Notes under the pieces: model-generated
The model's input: only the letters and a program-made list of their open reading frames with translations
The model's database searches: none
Told to the model about the DNA's origin: nothing
Program-made: the position numbers and the translations under genes
Part shown: one piece after another, positions 1 to 8,279 of the stretch
Numbering within the stretch: the stretch's first letter is position 1
Layout: each line of letters begins with the position of its first letter
Source: Acidimicrobiales bacterium
GTDB lineage: Bacteria > Actinomycetota > Acidimicrobiia > Acidimicrobiales > RAAP-2
Direction: 5' to 3'
DNA: 64,000 nucleotides
NCBI GenBank assembly: GCA_025351385.1
Contig: JANXWA010000013.1
Coordinates: forward strand, 49,752-113,751

Positions 1-1546
1 CACCGCGCAGTCCCCGACCCTTGCCGGCGATCTCGCGCTTGACGGCCAGCTTCTTGGAGCGGCGCACGATGTTCTCGATCATGGCGCCCGACGCGAAGTC
101 CTTGAAGTACAGGACCTCCTTGTCACCGCCCTGGTAGGTCACCTCGAGGAAACGATTCTCGTCGTGGATCCGGTACATGTCCGCCACCGTGTTCTCGATC
201 ATGACCTGGATGGCCTTGGCCCGGTCTCCCCCGCCGAGATCGTTCACCGACGACTCGTCGATCGGCAGATCCGTGTGGAGATAGCGCTGGAAGATCTGGG
301 ACGCGGCGTCGGCGTCGGGGCGCTCGATCTTGATCTTCACGTCGAGCCGTCCGGGACGGAGTATCGCCGGGTCGATCAGGTCCTCGCGGTTCGTCGCGCC
401 GATGACGATGACGTCACGTAGCGACTCAACCCCGTCGATCTCGGCCAGCAGCTGGGGGACGATCGTGGACTCCATGTCCGAACTGATCCCCGTGCCGCGA
501 GTGCGAAAGAGCGAGTCCATTTCGTCGAAGAAGACGATGACCGGAACACCCTCTTCGGCCTTCTCTCGCGCGCGCTGGAAGACGACGCGAATCTGGCGCT
601 CGGTCTCGCCGACGTACTTGTTCAGCAGTTCAGGTCCCTTGATGTTCAAGAAGTACGAGCGGACGTTTCGGTTGCCCGTCAACTCGGCGACCTTCTGAGA
701 GAGCGAGTTGGCGACCGCCTTGGCGATGAGCGTCTTGCCGCAACCCGGCGGGCCGTAGAGTAGGATCCCCTTCGGAGCGGGCAGGTCGTAGTCGTTGAAC
801 AGCGCCCGATGAAGGTACGGCAGCTCGACGGCGTCGGTTATCGCCTCGATCTGGGCGTCGAGGCCGCCGACGTCGGCGTAGGTGATGTCGGGGACCTCCT
901 CGAGGACGAGCTCCTCGGCCTCTTGTCGCAGGAGCTTCTCGGTCAGCAGGTTCGAACGTAGGTCGAGCAACAGGGCATCGCCACTGCGCAGCTTCACCTG
1001 ACGCAACGAATCGGCCAGTTCGACGACTCGCTCCTCGTCGGCGCGGCCGTAGACCAAGACGCGCCGTTCGTCGATGACCTCCTTCACGGTCACGACCTCC
1101 CCCTGACCGTCGGACTCTCGCACGGCGATGACAGTGAAGGATTCGTTCAACACGACTTCGTTGCCGCGCTCGATCAGCCCGGGATCGAGGCCGGGGTGCA
1201 ATGCGACGCGCATCTTGCGTCCCGACGCGAAGATGTCGACGGTGCCGTCCGCGTTGAAGTCGATGAAGGTGCCGTAGACGGCCGGAGGCTGGGTCAGCTT
1301 CTCGACCTCGTCGCGCAGGGCGGCGATCTGGTCACGGGTCTGTTGGATGGTGATCGTGAGCTTCTCGTTGTTCGAGCGCGTCTGGGCCAACTGGCCCCGA
1401 GCCTCGAGCAGTTTCTCCTCGAGCATCTCGATGCGTCGATTTGCCTGGTCGACGTCACTAAGAGTCAGGTCGCGTCGCGAACTGACGACGATCTGGTCGT
1501 CGCCGTCGTCACCGACGGGATTGTTCTGAGGCTCGGAACGGTCCAC
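1..1546 (-). CDS. arc: Proteasome-associated AAA+ ATPase ARC/Mpa (C-terminus beyond left edge)
   Basis: This is the ring-forming ATPase that unfolds Pup-tagged proteins and feeds them to the actinobacterial 20S proteasome. It is open at the left edge, so it is missing from the ORF track; about 515 residues are present and the C-terminal end is not visible. In order I see an acidic N-terminus, a coiled coil ([19 protein letters not shown]), OB-fold sequence starting near AVYGTFIDF, then the AAA domain with Walker A GPPGCGKT and Walker [10 protein letters not shown]. The GTG start at 1546 is chosen because a TATGGT hexamer lies exactly 6 nt upstream, a spacing seen at many first genes here. That implies a leaderless mRNA, although GGTGAGG could also serve as a ribosome site. 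The family is confidently recognised. The divergent neighbour is a ferredoxin and TrmI follows it, an arrangement I recall from other actinobacteria. Confidence 0.95.
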   Translation of the reverse strand, partial: MDRSEPQNNPVGDDGDDQIVVSSRRDLTLSDVDQANRRIEMLEEKLLEARGQLAQTRSNNEKLTITIQQTRDQIAALRDEVEKLTQPPAVYGTFIDFNADGTVDIFASGRKMRVALHPGLDPGLIERGNEVVLNESFTVIAVRESDGQGEVVTVKEVIDERRVLVYGRADEERVVELADSLRQVKLRSGDALLLDLRSNLLTEKLLRQEAEELVLEEVPDITYADVGGLDAQIEAITDAVELPYLHRALFNDYDLPAPKGILLYGPPGCGKTLIAKAVANSLSQKVAELTGNRNVRSYFLNIKGPELLNKYVGETERQIRVVFQRAREKAEEGVPVIVFFDEMDSLFRTRGTGISSDMESTIVPQLLAEIDGVESLRDVIVIGATNREDLIDPAILRPGRLDVKIKIERPDADAASQIFQRYLHTDLPIDESSVNDLGGGDRAKAIQVMIENTVADMYRIHDENRFLEVTYQGGDKEVLYFKDFASGAMIENIVRRSKKLAVKREIAGKGRGLRG

Positions 1547-1647
1547 AACCTCACCATAGGTGAGTGCCGCGCGCCGTGGAAAGTCACCCTCAACCAGTCT
1601 CGCCCGCTAGAGTGACTAGACGCATTGGCCCATGGAGGACTAGTTAG
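1547..1647. promoter_or_regulatory. Divergent promoter region arc / ferredoxin
   Basis: This 101-bp spacer separates two divergent genes. On the minus strand TATGGT at 1553-1558 sits 6 nt before the arc GTG. On the plus strand TAGAGT or TAGACG near 1607-1622 may be the -10 for the ferredoxin gene, which in contrast has a clear GGAGG ribosome site about 9 nt before its ATG. No -35 box is convincing. Confidence 0.5.
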
Positions 1648-1884
1648 ATGAAGGTTTGGATCGACCAAGACCTCTGCACCGGTGACGGACTTTGTGAGGA
1701 GATCTGCCCGGCGGTCTTCACCCTCCTGGACGACGGCCTCGCCTACGTGAAGCAGGGCGCCGAGGTCAAGAGCTCTCCCGGCGGCGCCGAGGGACTGGCC
1801 GACGTACCCGTCGAGTTCGAGGATGCTGTCACCGAAGCCTCCGAGGAGTGTCCCGGCGAATGCATCTTCATCGAGAAGGACTAG
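1648..1884 (+). CDS. Small single-cluster ferredoxin
   Basis: A 78-residue soluble electron carrier. Cys10, Cys16 and Cys20 plus Cys68-Pro69 form the cluster site. The position that would carry the second cysteine of a CxxCxxC motif is Asp13 (CTGDGLC). This pattern belongs to [3Fe-4S] ferredoxins, or to [4Fe-4S] ones with Asp ligation. The chain is very acidic, as usual for ferredoxins that dock with basic partners. The ATG start follows a GGAGG ribosome site. The gene converges with trmI and their TAG stops overlap within CTAG. The redox partner cannot be told from the sequence. Position next to arc suggests a conserved actinobacterial neighbourhood rather than a functional link to the proteasome. 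Confidence 0.92.
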   Translation: MKVWIDQDLCTGDGLCEEICPAVFTLLDDGLAYVKQGAEVKSSPGGAEGLADVPVEFEDAVTEASEECPGECIFIEKD

Positions 1885-2666
1885 TCGCCCTCTACGCGGC
1901 GCACCAGGCGCCGCGCTGACGTCAGAAAGCCCGTGTGGGCGACCATCCGGTGGTCCGGACGCACGGAACGGCCGTCGACGTGCCAGGTTCGGCGCAATAT
2001 CTCCACCGTCTCTTCGAGCCCGAAGGAATGGTGGCGCAACGTCTCACGCAGCAACTGTGTCTGGTTGATTGTCGGCAGGTAGCAGAGCAGGATCCCCCCC
2101 GGGCGCAACGCCCCTTCGGCGTGCTTGACCACGTCCCAGGGTTCGGGCATGTCCAGAACGATCCGGTCGAGGTCGACCTCGTCGATCCCGAGGGTGACGT
2201 CGCGGATATGGACGTCGTAGGCGACATCGGTTCCGAGCATGTCATGGACGTTCTTGGTCGCGTGCTGGGCGAAGTCCTCGCGAATCTCGTAGCCGGTGAT
2301 AATCGCCCCAGCGCGCAGCAACGTCATCGAGAGCGCCCCTGATCCGACGCCGGCCTCCAGCACTCGCATGCCCGGTCCGATGTCGGCCTGCATCAAGATG
2401 GTCCCGAGGTCCTTGGGGTAAATCACTTGGGCGCCTCGGGGCATCTTCAAGACGACGTCCGAGAGAGTGGGGCGCAGCACCAGGAAGCTCCGTTCGGTGC
2501 TGCCGCGGATCACCGAACCCTCAAGGGCTCCGATGACCGCGTCGTGTTGGACTATGCCGGCGTGGGTGTGGAACTCCGAGCCCTCACGCAAGGTGATGAG
2601 GTAGTGGCGGTCCTTGGCGTCGATTAGCATGACACGCTCGCCCGCCTTCAGCACGGCCGAACTCAC
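1881..2666 (-). CDS. trmI: tRNA (adenine-N1)-methyltransferase TrmI
   Basis: SAM-dependent enzyme that methylates A58 in the T-loop of tRNAs, normally as a tetramer. The protein has the small N-terminal beta domain of the family, then the class I methyltransferase fold with motif I VLEAGVGSGALSMTLL, followed by GYEIREDFAQHA and the LDMPEPWDVV segment typical of TrmI. The ORF track starts at 2759, but the first 31 residues are low-quality and overlap the upstream small gene. I prefer GTG at 2666 (VSSAVLKAGERVML), which overlaps the stop of the upstream 56-aa gene in GTGA. This gives 261 residues, near the usual family size. The coupling to three small membrane-protein genes is described separately. 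Confidence 0.93.
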   Translation of the reverse strand: MSSAVLKAGERVMLIDAKDRHYLITLREGSEFHTHAGIVQHDAVIGALEGSVIRGSTERSFLVLRPTLSDVVLKMPRGAQVIYPKDLGTILMQADIGPGMRVLEAGVGSGALSMTLLRAGAIITGYEIREDFAQHATKNVHDMLGTDVAYDVHIRDVTLGIDEVDLDRIVLDMPEPWDVVKHAEGALRPGGILLCYLPTINQTQLLRETLRHHSFGLEETVEILRRTWHVDGRSVRPDHRMVAHTGFLTSARRLVRRVEGD

Positions 2667-2833
2667 GTGACTCTCGGGGCGGTGGTCGTGGCTTCGGACT
2701 CTCCCCGACTCCGCACCACGAAACGCACGAGCGCGATGGCGAGAGTAATCGCCATCCACTGAGGCGACCGCTTCGCCAGGGCCCTACCGAGCGACGTCGC
2801 GGTGGCGAGACGGAGCAACCGGCGAAGGATCAA
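2663..2833 (-). CDS. 56-aa membrane protein, coupled upstream of trmI
   Basis: Too short for the ORF track and started by TTG. The TTG at 2833 overlaps the TGA of the preceding gene (TTGA), and its own TGA overlaps the trmI GTG (GTGA). The predicted peptide begins MILRRLLRLATATSLGRALA and contains one hydrophobic segment (WMAITLAIALVRFVV), then a polar Thr-rich tail. It looks like a single-pass membrane peptide with a basic N-terminal amphipathic region. Function is unknown. Support comes from the gap-free coupled layout and the coherent hydrophobic segment; a non-coding spacer is the alternative. Confidence 0.6.
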   Translation of the reverse strand: MILRRLLRLATATSLGRALAKRSPQWMAITLAIALVRFVVRSRGESEATTTAPRVT

Positions 2834-3024
2834 CGGCTACGCCGCTTTCGCAGTATCCGGCCTCGCACGCGGCCCCAGAGGTAGCCGGCGAAGGCACCCG
2901 CGACTCCCACGACGGCAACGGTCGGCTTCTTCGTCGCGTCGAGGCCAAGGAACTTGCCGTGATCGGGAAGCATCGAGCGGATGGTGGCCTCGAGCTCCTG
3001 ACGAGTGGCGGACTGCTCGCTCAC
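2830..3024 (-). CDS. 64-aa small membrane protein
   Basis: The track shows a longer 99-aa ORF, but its first 35 residues are the out-of-frame shadow of the upstream gene. The likely start is GTG at 3024, overlapping the upstream TGA as GTGA. The product has a polar helix (ATRQELEATIRSML), a hydrophobic stretch (TVAVVGVAGAFAGYLWG) and a very basic tail (RVRGRILRKRRSR) that should face the cytoplasm. Such small proteins accompany holin-like proteins in other actinobacteria, sometimes as DUF3618-type members, but I cannot assign this one to a family. It lies in the middle of a coupled run ending in trmI. Confidence 0.75.
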   Translation of the reverse strand: MSEQSATRQELEATIRSMLPDHGKFLGLDATKKPTVAVVGVAGAFAGYLWGRVRGRILRKRRSR

Positions 3025-3374
3025 TTGGAGTCCTTCAGACGACGCTTGGCGGTGCCGCTGACCACCCGCCACAGCGTCAGCGCGATGACGGCCGCGGCGA
3101 GACAGACAACGACCAGGTACGGGATCCACGACAGACTGCCGTCGAGGACCTTGAACTGCTCCTGCAGGAAGCGCAGCGCCCCGAGCAGCAGCAAGGTGGT
3201 GCCGAATCCGACGAAGAGGCTCCCGATCGTCCCGAAGGCCACGAAGCGGCCCAGATCCTTCAGGGGCTGGACCGTCTCCTCCTTGACGTACTTGACGGCG
3301 AGGTCGCGGATCTCTTGAAGGTCGCGTTGCACCGAGGCCCCACGCACGAACTTTCGCCAGAACGGAGTTTTCAC
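3021..3374 (-). CDS. Holin-like membrane protein (actinobacterial Phage_holin_3_6 type)
   Basis: A 117-residue protein with an amphipathic basic N-terminal third (VQRDLQEIRDLAVKYVKEE), two transmembrane helices (FVAFGTIGSLFVGFGTTLLLL and WIPYLVVVCLAAAVIAL) and a basic C-terminus. This matches the layout of the actinobacterial holin-X family. Those genes are chromosomal and the phage name does not imply lysis. The GTG start has TAGGCT exactly 6 nt upstream, overlapping the stop codon of the thioesterase gene, so this gene probably starts its own leaderless transcript. It then couples through two small genes into trmI. Role is unknown; membrane organisation or stress is a guess. Confidence 0.8.
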   Translation of the reverse strand: MKTPFWRKFVRGASVQRDLQEIRDLAVKYVKEETVQPLKDLGRFVAFGTIGSLFVGFGTTLLLLGALRFLQEQFKVLDGSLSWIPYLVVVCLAAAVIALTLWRVVSGTAKRRLKDSK

Positions 3375-3383
3375 GCCCCCAGC

Positions 3384-3782
3384 CTACTCAGTGCGGCCTT
3401 TGATCAGGTAGGTGGAGCTCGCGGTCGCCACGAGGCGGCCCTCGTCGTCCACAACGCGCGCCGCGACGAACGACACGACCGAACCGGGCTTCAGGACCGT
3501 CGCGGTGCAGGTCAGCCGGTCGCCCGCCCGGACCGATCGCAGGAACGAGACCTTCATCTCGGTGTTGGCAACGTGGGCCCGACGGCCCGCGAGGCCGGTG
3601 ACCGCGGACGCGCCCATGGCCGAGTCCAACATCGCTGAGATGAACCCGCCCTGAACGATCCCGGCTGGATTGAGGAACCGCTCGTCGGCGCGCATCTGCC
3701 AGACCGTCGTGCCCGGCGTCGACTTCTCCACGCATACGAGGCCGAGCGTCAGGTCACAGTTGGGCGGGATCTGCAGGGCCAT
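3384..3782 (-). CDS. PaaI-family hotdog thioesterase
   Basis: A 132-residue single hotdog domain, the usual size for PaaI/YdiI-like acyl-CoA thioesterases. The long helix region NPAGIVQGGFISAMLDSAMG carries the family's HGG-type motif with Gln in place of His, a variation that also occurs in family members; Asp in MLDSAMG is in the usual catalytic neighbourhood. The C-terminal strands end in a typical STYLIKG. Substrate is unknown. The ATG at 3782 has TAGCCT 6 nt upstream, fitting a leaderless start that diverges from transketolase. It probably acts in the cytosol on acyl-CoA or aryl-acyl-CoA. Confidence 0.85.
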   Translation of the reverse strand: MALQIPPNCDLTLGLVCVEKSTPGTTVWQMRADERFLNPAGIVQGGFISAMLDSAMGASAVTGLAGRRAHVANTEMKVSFLRSVRAGDRLTCTATVLKPGSVVSFVAARVVDDEGRLVATASSTYLIKGRTE

Positions 3783-3840
3783 GTCTCGAGGCTACCGCCG
3801 GTGTCGAGGGAATCTTCACCGATTCACTACTCTCGTAGCC

Positions 3841-5838
3841 ATGGCCGACGCGTTATACCCCGGAGCGACTGAACTGGAGGGACGGGCGATACGCGAGATC
3901 GCCGCCCTGGCCATGGACGCGCCGGCGGCGGCCAAGTCCGGTCACTCCGGGACGGCGATGGCGCTCGCGCCACTGGGCGTGATGCTGTTTTCGCGGATAC
4001 TGCGTCACGACCCGTCTGATGCGCTTTGGAGCGATCGCGACCGTTTCATCCTGAGTTGCGGACACGCCTCGATCCTCCAGTACGGACTTGCGCACGTCTT
4101 CGGCTACGACGTCCAGCCCGCGGACCTGCGCGCGTTCCGCCAGCCCCACTCGCGCACCCCCGGCCATCCGGAGAACGGCGTGACCGCGACCGTCGAGGTC
4201 ACGACCGGACCGCTGGGACAGGGCATCGCCAACGGCGTGGGCATGGCGTTGGCCGAGCGGATCCTGCGCCACGACTACGGATCAGAGTTGGTCGACCACC
4301 GGACCTGGGTTATGGCCGGTGACGGTTGTCTCGAAGAGGGCATCAGCCACGAAGCGGCCTCCCTGGCCGGGTCTCTCGGGCTCGACCGTCTCACCGTCTT
4401 CTACGACGACAACCACATCACGATCGACGGTCCGACCGAGCTGGCCCTGCACGACGACGCGCCGGCGAGATTCGCCGCCTACGGCTGGCACGTGGTCAAC
4501 GTAGGCGAGAAGTCCAATGACCTCGAAGCGCTCGAGGCGGCGACCCGTGAGGCGATCGCGGTGACCGATCGTCCGACCTTGGTGATCGTGCGCTCGCACA
4601 TCGGTTTCCCCTCCCCGGAGATGATGGACCGGCGCGAGGCGCACGGCTCGCCCTTTGGTGCCTCGGCGATATCGAACGCGAAGGCCCTCCTGGGCGTGCC
4701 CGACGAGCCCTTCTTCCTGGACCCCGAACTACCCCTCCAGGTCGTCGCGTCGATCTCCGCCCAACGCGACGCGCGAGTCGAGTGGGAGAAGCGCCTCGCG
4801 GTCTCCGGAGCGACGGGGGCGTTGCTCCTCGGCCAGTTGAACACAAACGGTGCCGCCAACGTCACGACCCGGCCCGACCGCTACGAGCCGGGCTCGATGG
4901 TGGCGACGCGCAAGGCCATGCAGCGCGCGATGGATGTGCTCGCCCCTCAGACCCGTGGACTGACGGCCGGCTCAGCAGACCTCACCGACAACACCGGCGT
5001 CGTGCTCAACCATTCGTCCGCTCAGGGCGTGGCCAGTCCCGGCGGCCGTCAGATCCATTACGGCGTGCGCGAGTTCGCCATGGGCGCGACGCTCGTCGGC
5101 CAAGCTCTGCATGGTGGATTCCGCCCGGCCGGATCGACTTTCTTCGTGTTCAGCGACTACATGCGCCCGGCGATCCGTCTCGCGTCGCTCAGTGGCGCCG
5201 GGGTGCTGTTCGTCTTCACCCACGACTCGGTCGGCGTAGGCGAGGACGGTCCGACCCACCAGCCGGTCGAGCACCTGATGGCGTTGCGCACGATGCCGCG
5301 ACTACACGTCGTACGACCGTCGGACGCCAATGAGGCAATGGACCTCATCGAGGGATTCCTGAGCGACCCCGAGCCGCCCACGACGGCGCTCGTCCTGTCG
5401 CGCCAGGACATGCCCGTCTTCGACGTTGCCGCCGCCGAAGTCTCCGCCCGGGGCGCCCGGCGGGGCGGTTACGTCGTACGCGAGAGCGTCGACGCCATCT
5501 TCACCCTGGTCGGTACCGGTTCGGAAGTCGCACTCTGCCTCGCCGCCAGCGACGAATTGGCCGCCCTCGGGCTCGCCACCCGAGTCGTCGCCCTGCCGTG
5601 CTGGACGTGCTTCGACGACCAGCCCAGCGACTACCGCGAGTCGGTACTTCGCCGCAGCGTCCCTTCGGTGGCCCTCGAAGCCGGCGCCACGCTCGGTTGG
5701 ACGAAGTACGTCGACGCGGCCTACGGTATCGACTCCTTCGGCCTGTCGGCTCCCGGCGGATACGTCTTTGACTACTTCAACGTCACGTCGGCGACCCTCG
5801 TCGCCCACGTCCGTGAGACCCTAGGAGCGACGACATGA
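3841..5838 (+). CDS. tkt: Transketolase
   Basis: Thiamine-diphosphate enzyme moving two-carbon units between pentose, heptose and triose phosphates. The 665-residue protein shows the N-terminal GHSGTAMALAP segment, the ThDP-binding GDGCLEEGISHEA followed by DDNHITIDG, the pyrimidine-binding domain (THDSVGVGEDGPTHQPVEH) and the C-terminal domain. The ORF track runs back to 3670, but that upstream part overlaps the thioesterase gene in antisense. ATG at 3841 is preceded by TACTCT with a 7-nt spacer. The stop overlaps the tal start in ATGA, so tkt and tal are translationally coupled with pgi behind them as a sugar-phosphate operon. Confidence 0.97.
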   Translation: MADALYPGATELEGRAIREIAALAMDAPAAAKSGHSGTAMALAPLGVMLFSRILRHDPSDALWSDRDRFILSCGHASILQYGLAHVFGYDVQPADLRAFRQPHSRTPGHPENGVTATVEVTTGPLGQGIANGVGMALAERILRHDYGSELVDHRTWVMAGDGCLEEGISHEAASLAGSLGLDRLTVFYDDNHITIDGPTELALHDDAPARFAAYGWHVVNVGEKSNDLEALEAATREAIAVTDRPTLVIVRSHIGFPSPEMMDRREAHGSPFGASAISNAKALLGVPDEPFFLDPELPLQVVASISAQRDARVEWEKRLAVSGATGALLLGQLNTNGAANVTTRPDRYEPGSMVATRKAMQRAMDVLAPQTRGLTAGSADLTDNTGVVLNHSSAQGVASPGGRQIHYGVREFAMGATLVGQALHGGFRPAGSTFFVFSDYMRPAIRLASLSGAGVLFVFTHDSVGVGEDGPTHQPVEHLMALRTMPRLHVVRPSDANEAMDLIEGFLSDPEPPTTALVLSRQDMPVFDVAAAEVSARGARRGGYVVRESVDAIFTLVGTGSEVALCLAASDELAALGLATRVVALPCWTCFDDQPSDYRESVLRRSVPSVALEAGATLGWTKYVDAAYGIDSFGLSAPGGYVFDYFNVTSATLVAHVRETLGATT

Positions 5839-6947
5839 CCCGACTGCACTCGCTCTACGACGAGTTCGGGCAGAGTCCGTGGATCGACAACATCCGTCGC
5901 GACTGGCTGAACGACGGCACCCTCGCGGACCTTGTTCGCCAGGGTATCCGCGGGGTCACGTCGAACCCGTCGATCTTCGCCAAGGCCTTCGCGACGTCCA
6001 GCGCCTACGACGGGTTGCTCGCCGAGTCGGACGACCGTGACGCGGAGGCCGTCTTCGAACGACTGGCGGTCGCCGACGTCCGTGACGCCTGTGACGTGCT
6101 GCGTGAGGTCCACGACTCGTCGCGCGCCGACTTCGCCTCGGGGACCCGGCGCTACTGCGACGGCTTCGTGTCGCTCGAGGTATCGCCCCGTCTCGCCCGT
6201 GACGGTGCGGCCACGGTCGTGGCCGCGAAGCGCCTGGCGAGCGAGGTCGACCGTGACAACCTCATGATCAAGATCCCGGCGACCCGCGAAGGACTGCCCG
6301 CGATTCGTGAGGTGCTCGGTGCCGGCATCAACGTGAACGTAACGTTGATCTTCTCGCTCGAGCGCTACGACGAGGTGCTCAGCGCGTGGATGGACGGCCT
6401 CGAGCTGGCTCGCGCGCACGGCCACGACCTGAGTGCGATCGCGAGCGTGGCGTCGTTCTTCGTCTCGCGGGTCGACTCCGCAGTCGACGCCCTTCTCCCC
6501 AAAGGCGACCCCAGGCGCGGAACCACCGCGAACGCCCAGGTCGCCGGCGCCTACGTCACGAATCGTCAGCGACTCGCCAGCGAACGGGCGCGAACTCTGC
6601 TCGCGGATGGTGCCCAAGTGCAACGACCCCTGTGGGCATCGACCTCGACCAAGAACCCGGCCTATGACGACCTGCTCTACGTCGACCCCATCGTCGCCAA
6701 TGAAACGGTCAACACGATGCCCGACGCGACGCTGGCCGGCGTTCTCGACCACGGTGTCTTCGCCGCTTCGAGACTGCTGGCCAAGGAGGACTGTCACGAG
6801 GCGGCGGCCCGTCTCGAGGACCTGCCCGCGACCATCTCGTTGGCGGCCGTCACCGAGAGGCTCGAGATCGACGGCGTACAGGCCTTCGTCGACTCCTACG
6901 AGGAGCTGCTCGCGACGGTGTCGGCGAAACTCGAAGGTTCGAAGTAG
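5835..6947 (+). CDS. tal: Transaldolase
   Basis: Class I aldolase-type enzyme transferring dihydroxyacetone units between sedoheptulose 7-phosphate and glyceraldehyde 3-phosphate. The 370-aa length matches the long actinobacterial/cyanobacterial type. Recognisable parts are GVTSNPSIFAKA near the N-terminus, NLMIKIPATREGLPAI containing the Schiff-base lysine, and LWASTSTKNPAYDD. It starts inside the tkt stop (ATGA). It ends with TAG followed by TCC and then the GTG of pgi, and the two genes are in the same reading frame. Transaldolase-isomerase fusions exist in related families, which makes this single stop notable. Confidence 0.97.
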   Translation: MTRLHSLYDEFGQSPWIDNIRRDWLNDGTLADLVRQGIRGVTSNPSIFAKAFATSSAYDGLLAESDDRDAEAVFERLAVADVRDACDVLREVHDSSRADFASGTRRYCDGFVSLEVSPRLARDGAATVVAAKRLASEVDRDNLMIKIPATREGLPAIREVLGAGINVNVTLIFSLERYDEVLSAWMDGLELARAHGHDLSAIASVASFFVSRVDSAVDALLPKGDPRRGTTANAQVAGAYVTNRQRLASERARTLLADGAQVQRPLWASTSTKNPAYDDLLYVDPIVANETVNTMPDATLAGVLDHGVFAASRLLAKEDCHEAAARLEDLPATISLAAVTERLEIDGVQAFVDSYEELLATVSAKLEGSK

Positions 6948-6950
6948 TCC

Positions 6951-8264
6951 GTGACCGACGACGACACGGTCCAGCGCCTGCTCTCGAGCGACGCCTCCCT
7001 GTTCGCCGGCGGGACGGCCCCTCACGCGATTGGCTGGCTCCGCCACCCCGAGCGCTACCTCGACGCCTGGCTCGATCACGTCTCGTCGCTGCTCCCGCGC
7101 CGCCACGAGCGCACCCTGCTACTTGGGATGGGCGGCTCGTCGTCACCGGCCCGTCTCTACACCGAGAGTCGCTCCGACAACCAGTTGACCGTGATCGACA
7201 CCTCGAACCCCGACACCGTCGCGGCGATCGAGTTCACCGGCGTCAACGTCATCGCCTCGTCGAAGTCGGGCGGCACCATCGAGACCCAGGCCCTGCTCGC
7301 CCACGCCCTCGCCAACGGTCTCGAAGCCCAGGACCTGGTGGTGATCACCGATTCGGGCACTGTGCTCGAAGAGCTCGGCTACTCACTTGGCGCCATGGTT
7401 TTCGAGGGCGACCCCGAGACCGGGGGTCGGTTCTCGGGCCTCTCCCCCTTCGGTCTCATCCCCGCGCTCTACGCCGGCTGGTCCGTCGACGAGCTGCGCA
7501 CCGAACTGACGGCGTGCTTCCTCAGCCACGAACTTTGCGTGCGGGCCGTCAACCACGCCGCCGACCTCGCCCGGCTGGTCATCGGTGGTGAGGCGCACTT
7601 CTCCCTCGGTGCCGACCCCATCTCCTCGGGGGGTGCACTCTGGCTCGAGCAGCTCGTCGCCGAGACGACCGGCAAGGACGGTCGAGGCTTCGTCCCGGTG
7701 GTCGAGGGAAGGGTCCAGGACTACCTACCTCGCGACATGATGTACTGGCATCTCGTCGCGTCGCTACTGGCCCGCCACCTCGACGTCGACCCCTTCAATC
7801 AACCAGACGTCGAACGCGCGAAGAGTGACGTCTTCACCCTGTTGGAGGACGCCGTGTCCTGGGAGGGCTCGCCGCGCGACGCCGACTCGATGCACGCGTC
7901 ACTCACCAAGGCGAACTACGTCACCCTGCAGGTCTACGCCCCGCTCGCAGTCTCGGAGTCCCTCGGGCACCTGCGCACGCGCACCGAGGCGGCGTTCGGC
8001 ACGACCACGGCGAACCTCGGGCCACGCTACTTGCACTCGACGGGCCAGCTGCACAAGGGCGGGCCCGCTGGCGACGTCGGCGTCCAGATCGTCCAGCGTC
8101 CCACGACGCCGCCCACGCGCATCAAGGGACGGCGCTACACGTTCCACGACCTGCACATGGCCCAGGCCCAGAGCGACCAGCGCGCGATGATCGCCGCCGG
8201 GCGAGCGGTGTTCCAACTGGTCGTCGACGACCTCGACGAGGCGGCCGTGCTTTTGGGCCTCTGA
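6951..8264 (+). CDS. pgi: Glucose-6-phosphate isomerase-like SIS protein
   Basis: A 437-residue isomerase-type protein with two SIS domains. It is shorter than the roughly 540-residue classical Pgi and resembles the isomerase half of bifunctional transaldolase/phosphoglucose isomerase proteins. Motifs visible are LLLGMGGSSSPARLY and SSKSGGTIETQA, which bind the sugar phosphate. The final third (HSTGQLHKGGPAGDVGVQI) carries the conserved C-terminal Pgi region. It presumably interconverts glucose 6-phosphate and fructose 6-phosphate. GTG start 3 nt after the tal stop and in the same frame. Co-transcribed with tkt and tal. Confidence 0.9.
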   Translation: MTDDDTVQRLLSSDASLFAGGTAPHAIGWLRHPERYLDAWLDHVSSLLPRRHERTLLLGMGGSSSPARLYTESRSDNQLTVIDTSNPDTVAAIEFTGVNVIASSKSGGTIETQALLAHALANGLEAQDLVVITDSGTVLEELGYSLGAMVFEGDPETGGRFSGLSPFGLIPALYAGWSVDELRTELTACFLSHELCVRAVNHAADLARLVIGGEAHFSLGADPISSGGALWLEQLVAETTGKDGRGFVPVVEGRVQDYLPRDMMYWHLVASLLARHLDVDPFNQPDVERAKSDVFTLLEDAVSWEGSPRDADSMHASLTKANYVTLQVYAPLAVSESLGHLRTRTEAAFGTTTANLGPRYLHSTGQLHKGGPAGDVGVQIVQRPTTPPTRIKGRRYTFHDLHMAQAQSDQRAMIAAGRAVFQLVVDDLDEAAVLLGL

Positions 8265-8267
8265 GCG

Positions 8268-8279
8268 TAGGATGCCTAG
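8268..8279 (+). promoter_or_regulatory. -10 box and spacer for leaderless fbiC
   Basis: TAGGAT at 8268-8273 followed by a 6-nt spacer and then the fbiC ATG. There is no Shine-Dalgarno sequence. The spacing equals that at other apparent leaderless starts in the window, so fbiC can be transcribed apart from the sugar-phosphate operon. Confidence 0.6.

Noticed and set aside
3021-3374. Prophage remnant suggested by the holin-like protein
   Set aside because: No lysin, capsid or integrase nearby; this holin family is a normal chromosomal actinobacterial gene.
2802-3638. 278-aa plus-strand ORF over the small membrane-protein genes
   Set aside because: Low-complexity Arg/Gln/Glu-rich product with no motif; it lies opposite recognised genes.
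6951-8264. pgi as a pseudogene or truncated gene
   Set aside because: Shorter than classical Pgi, but both SIS motifs and the C-terminal region are present, and the length matches isomerase halves of fused proteins.
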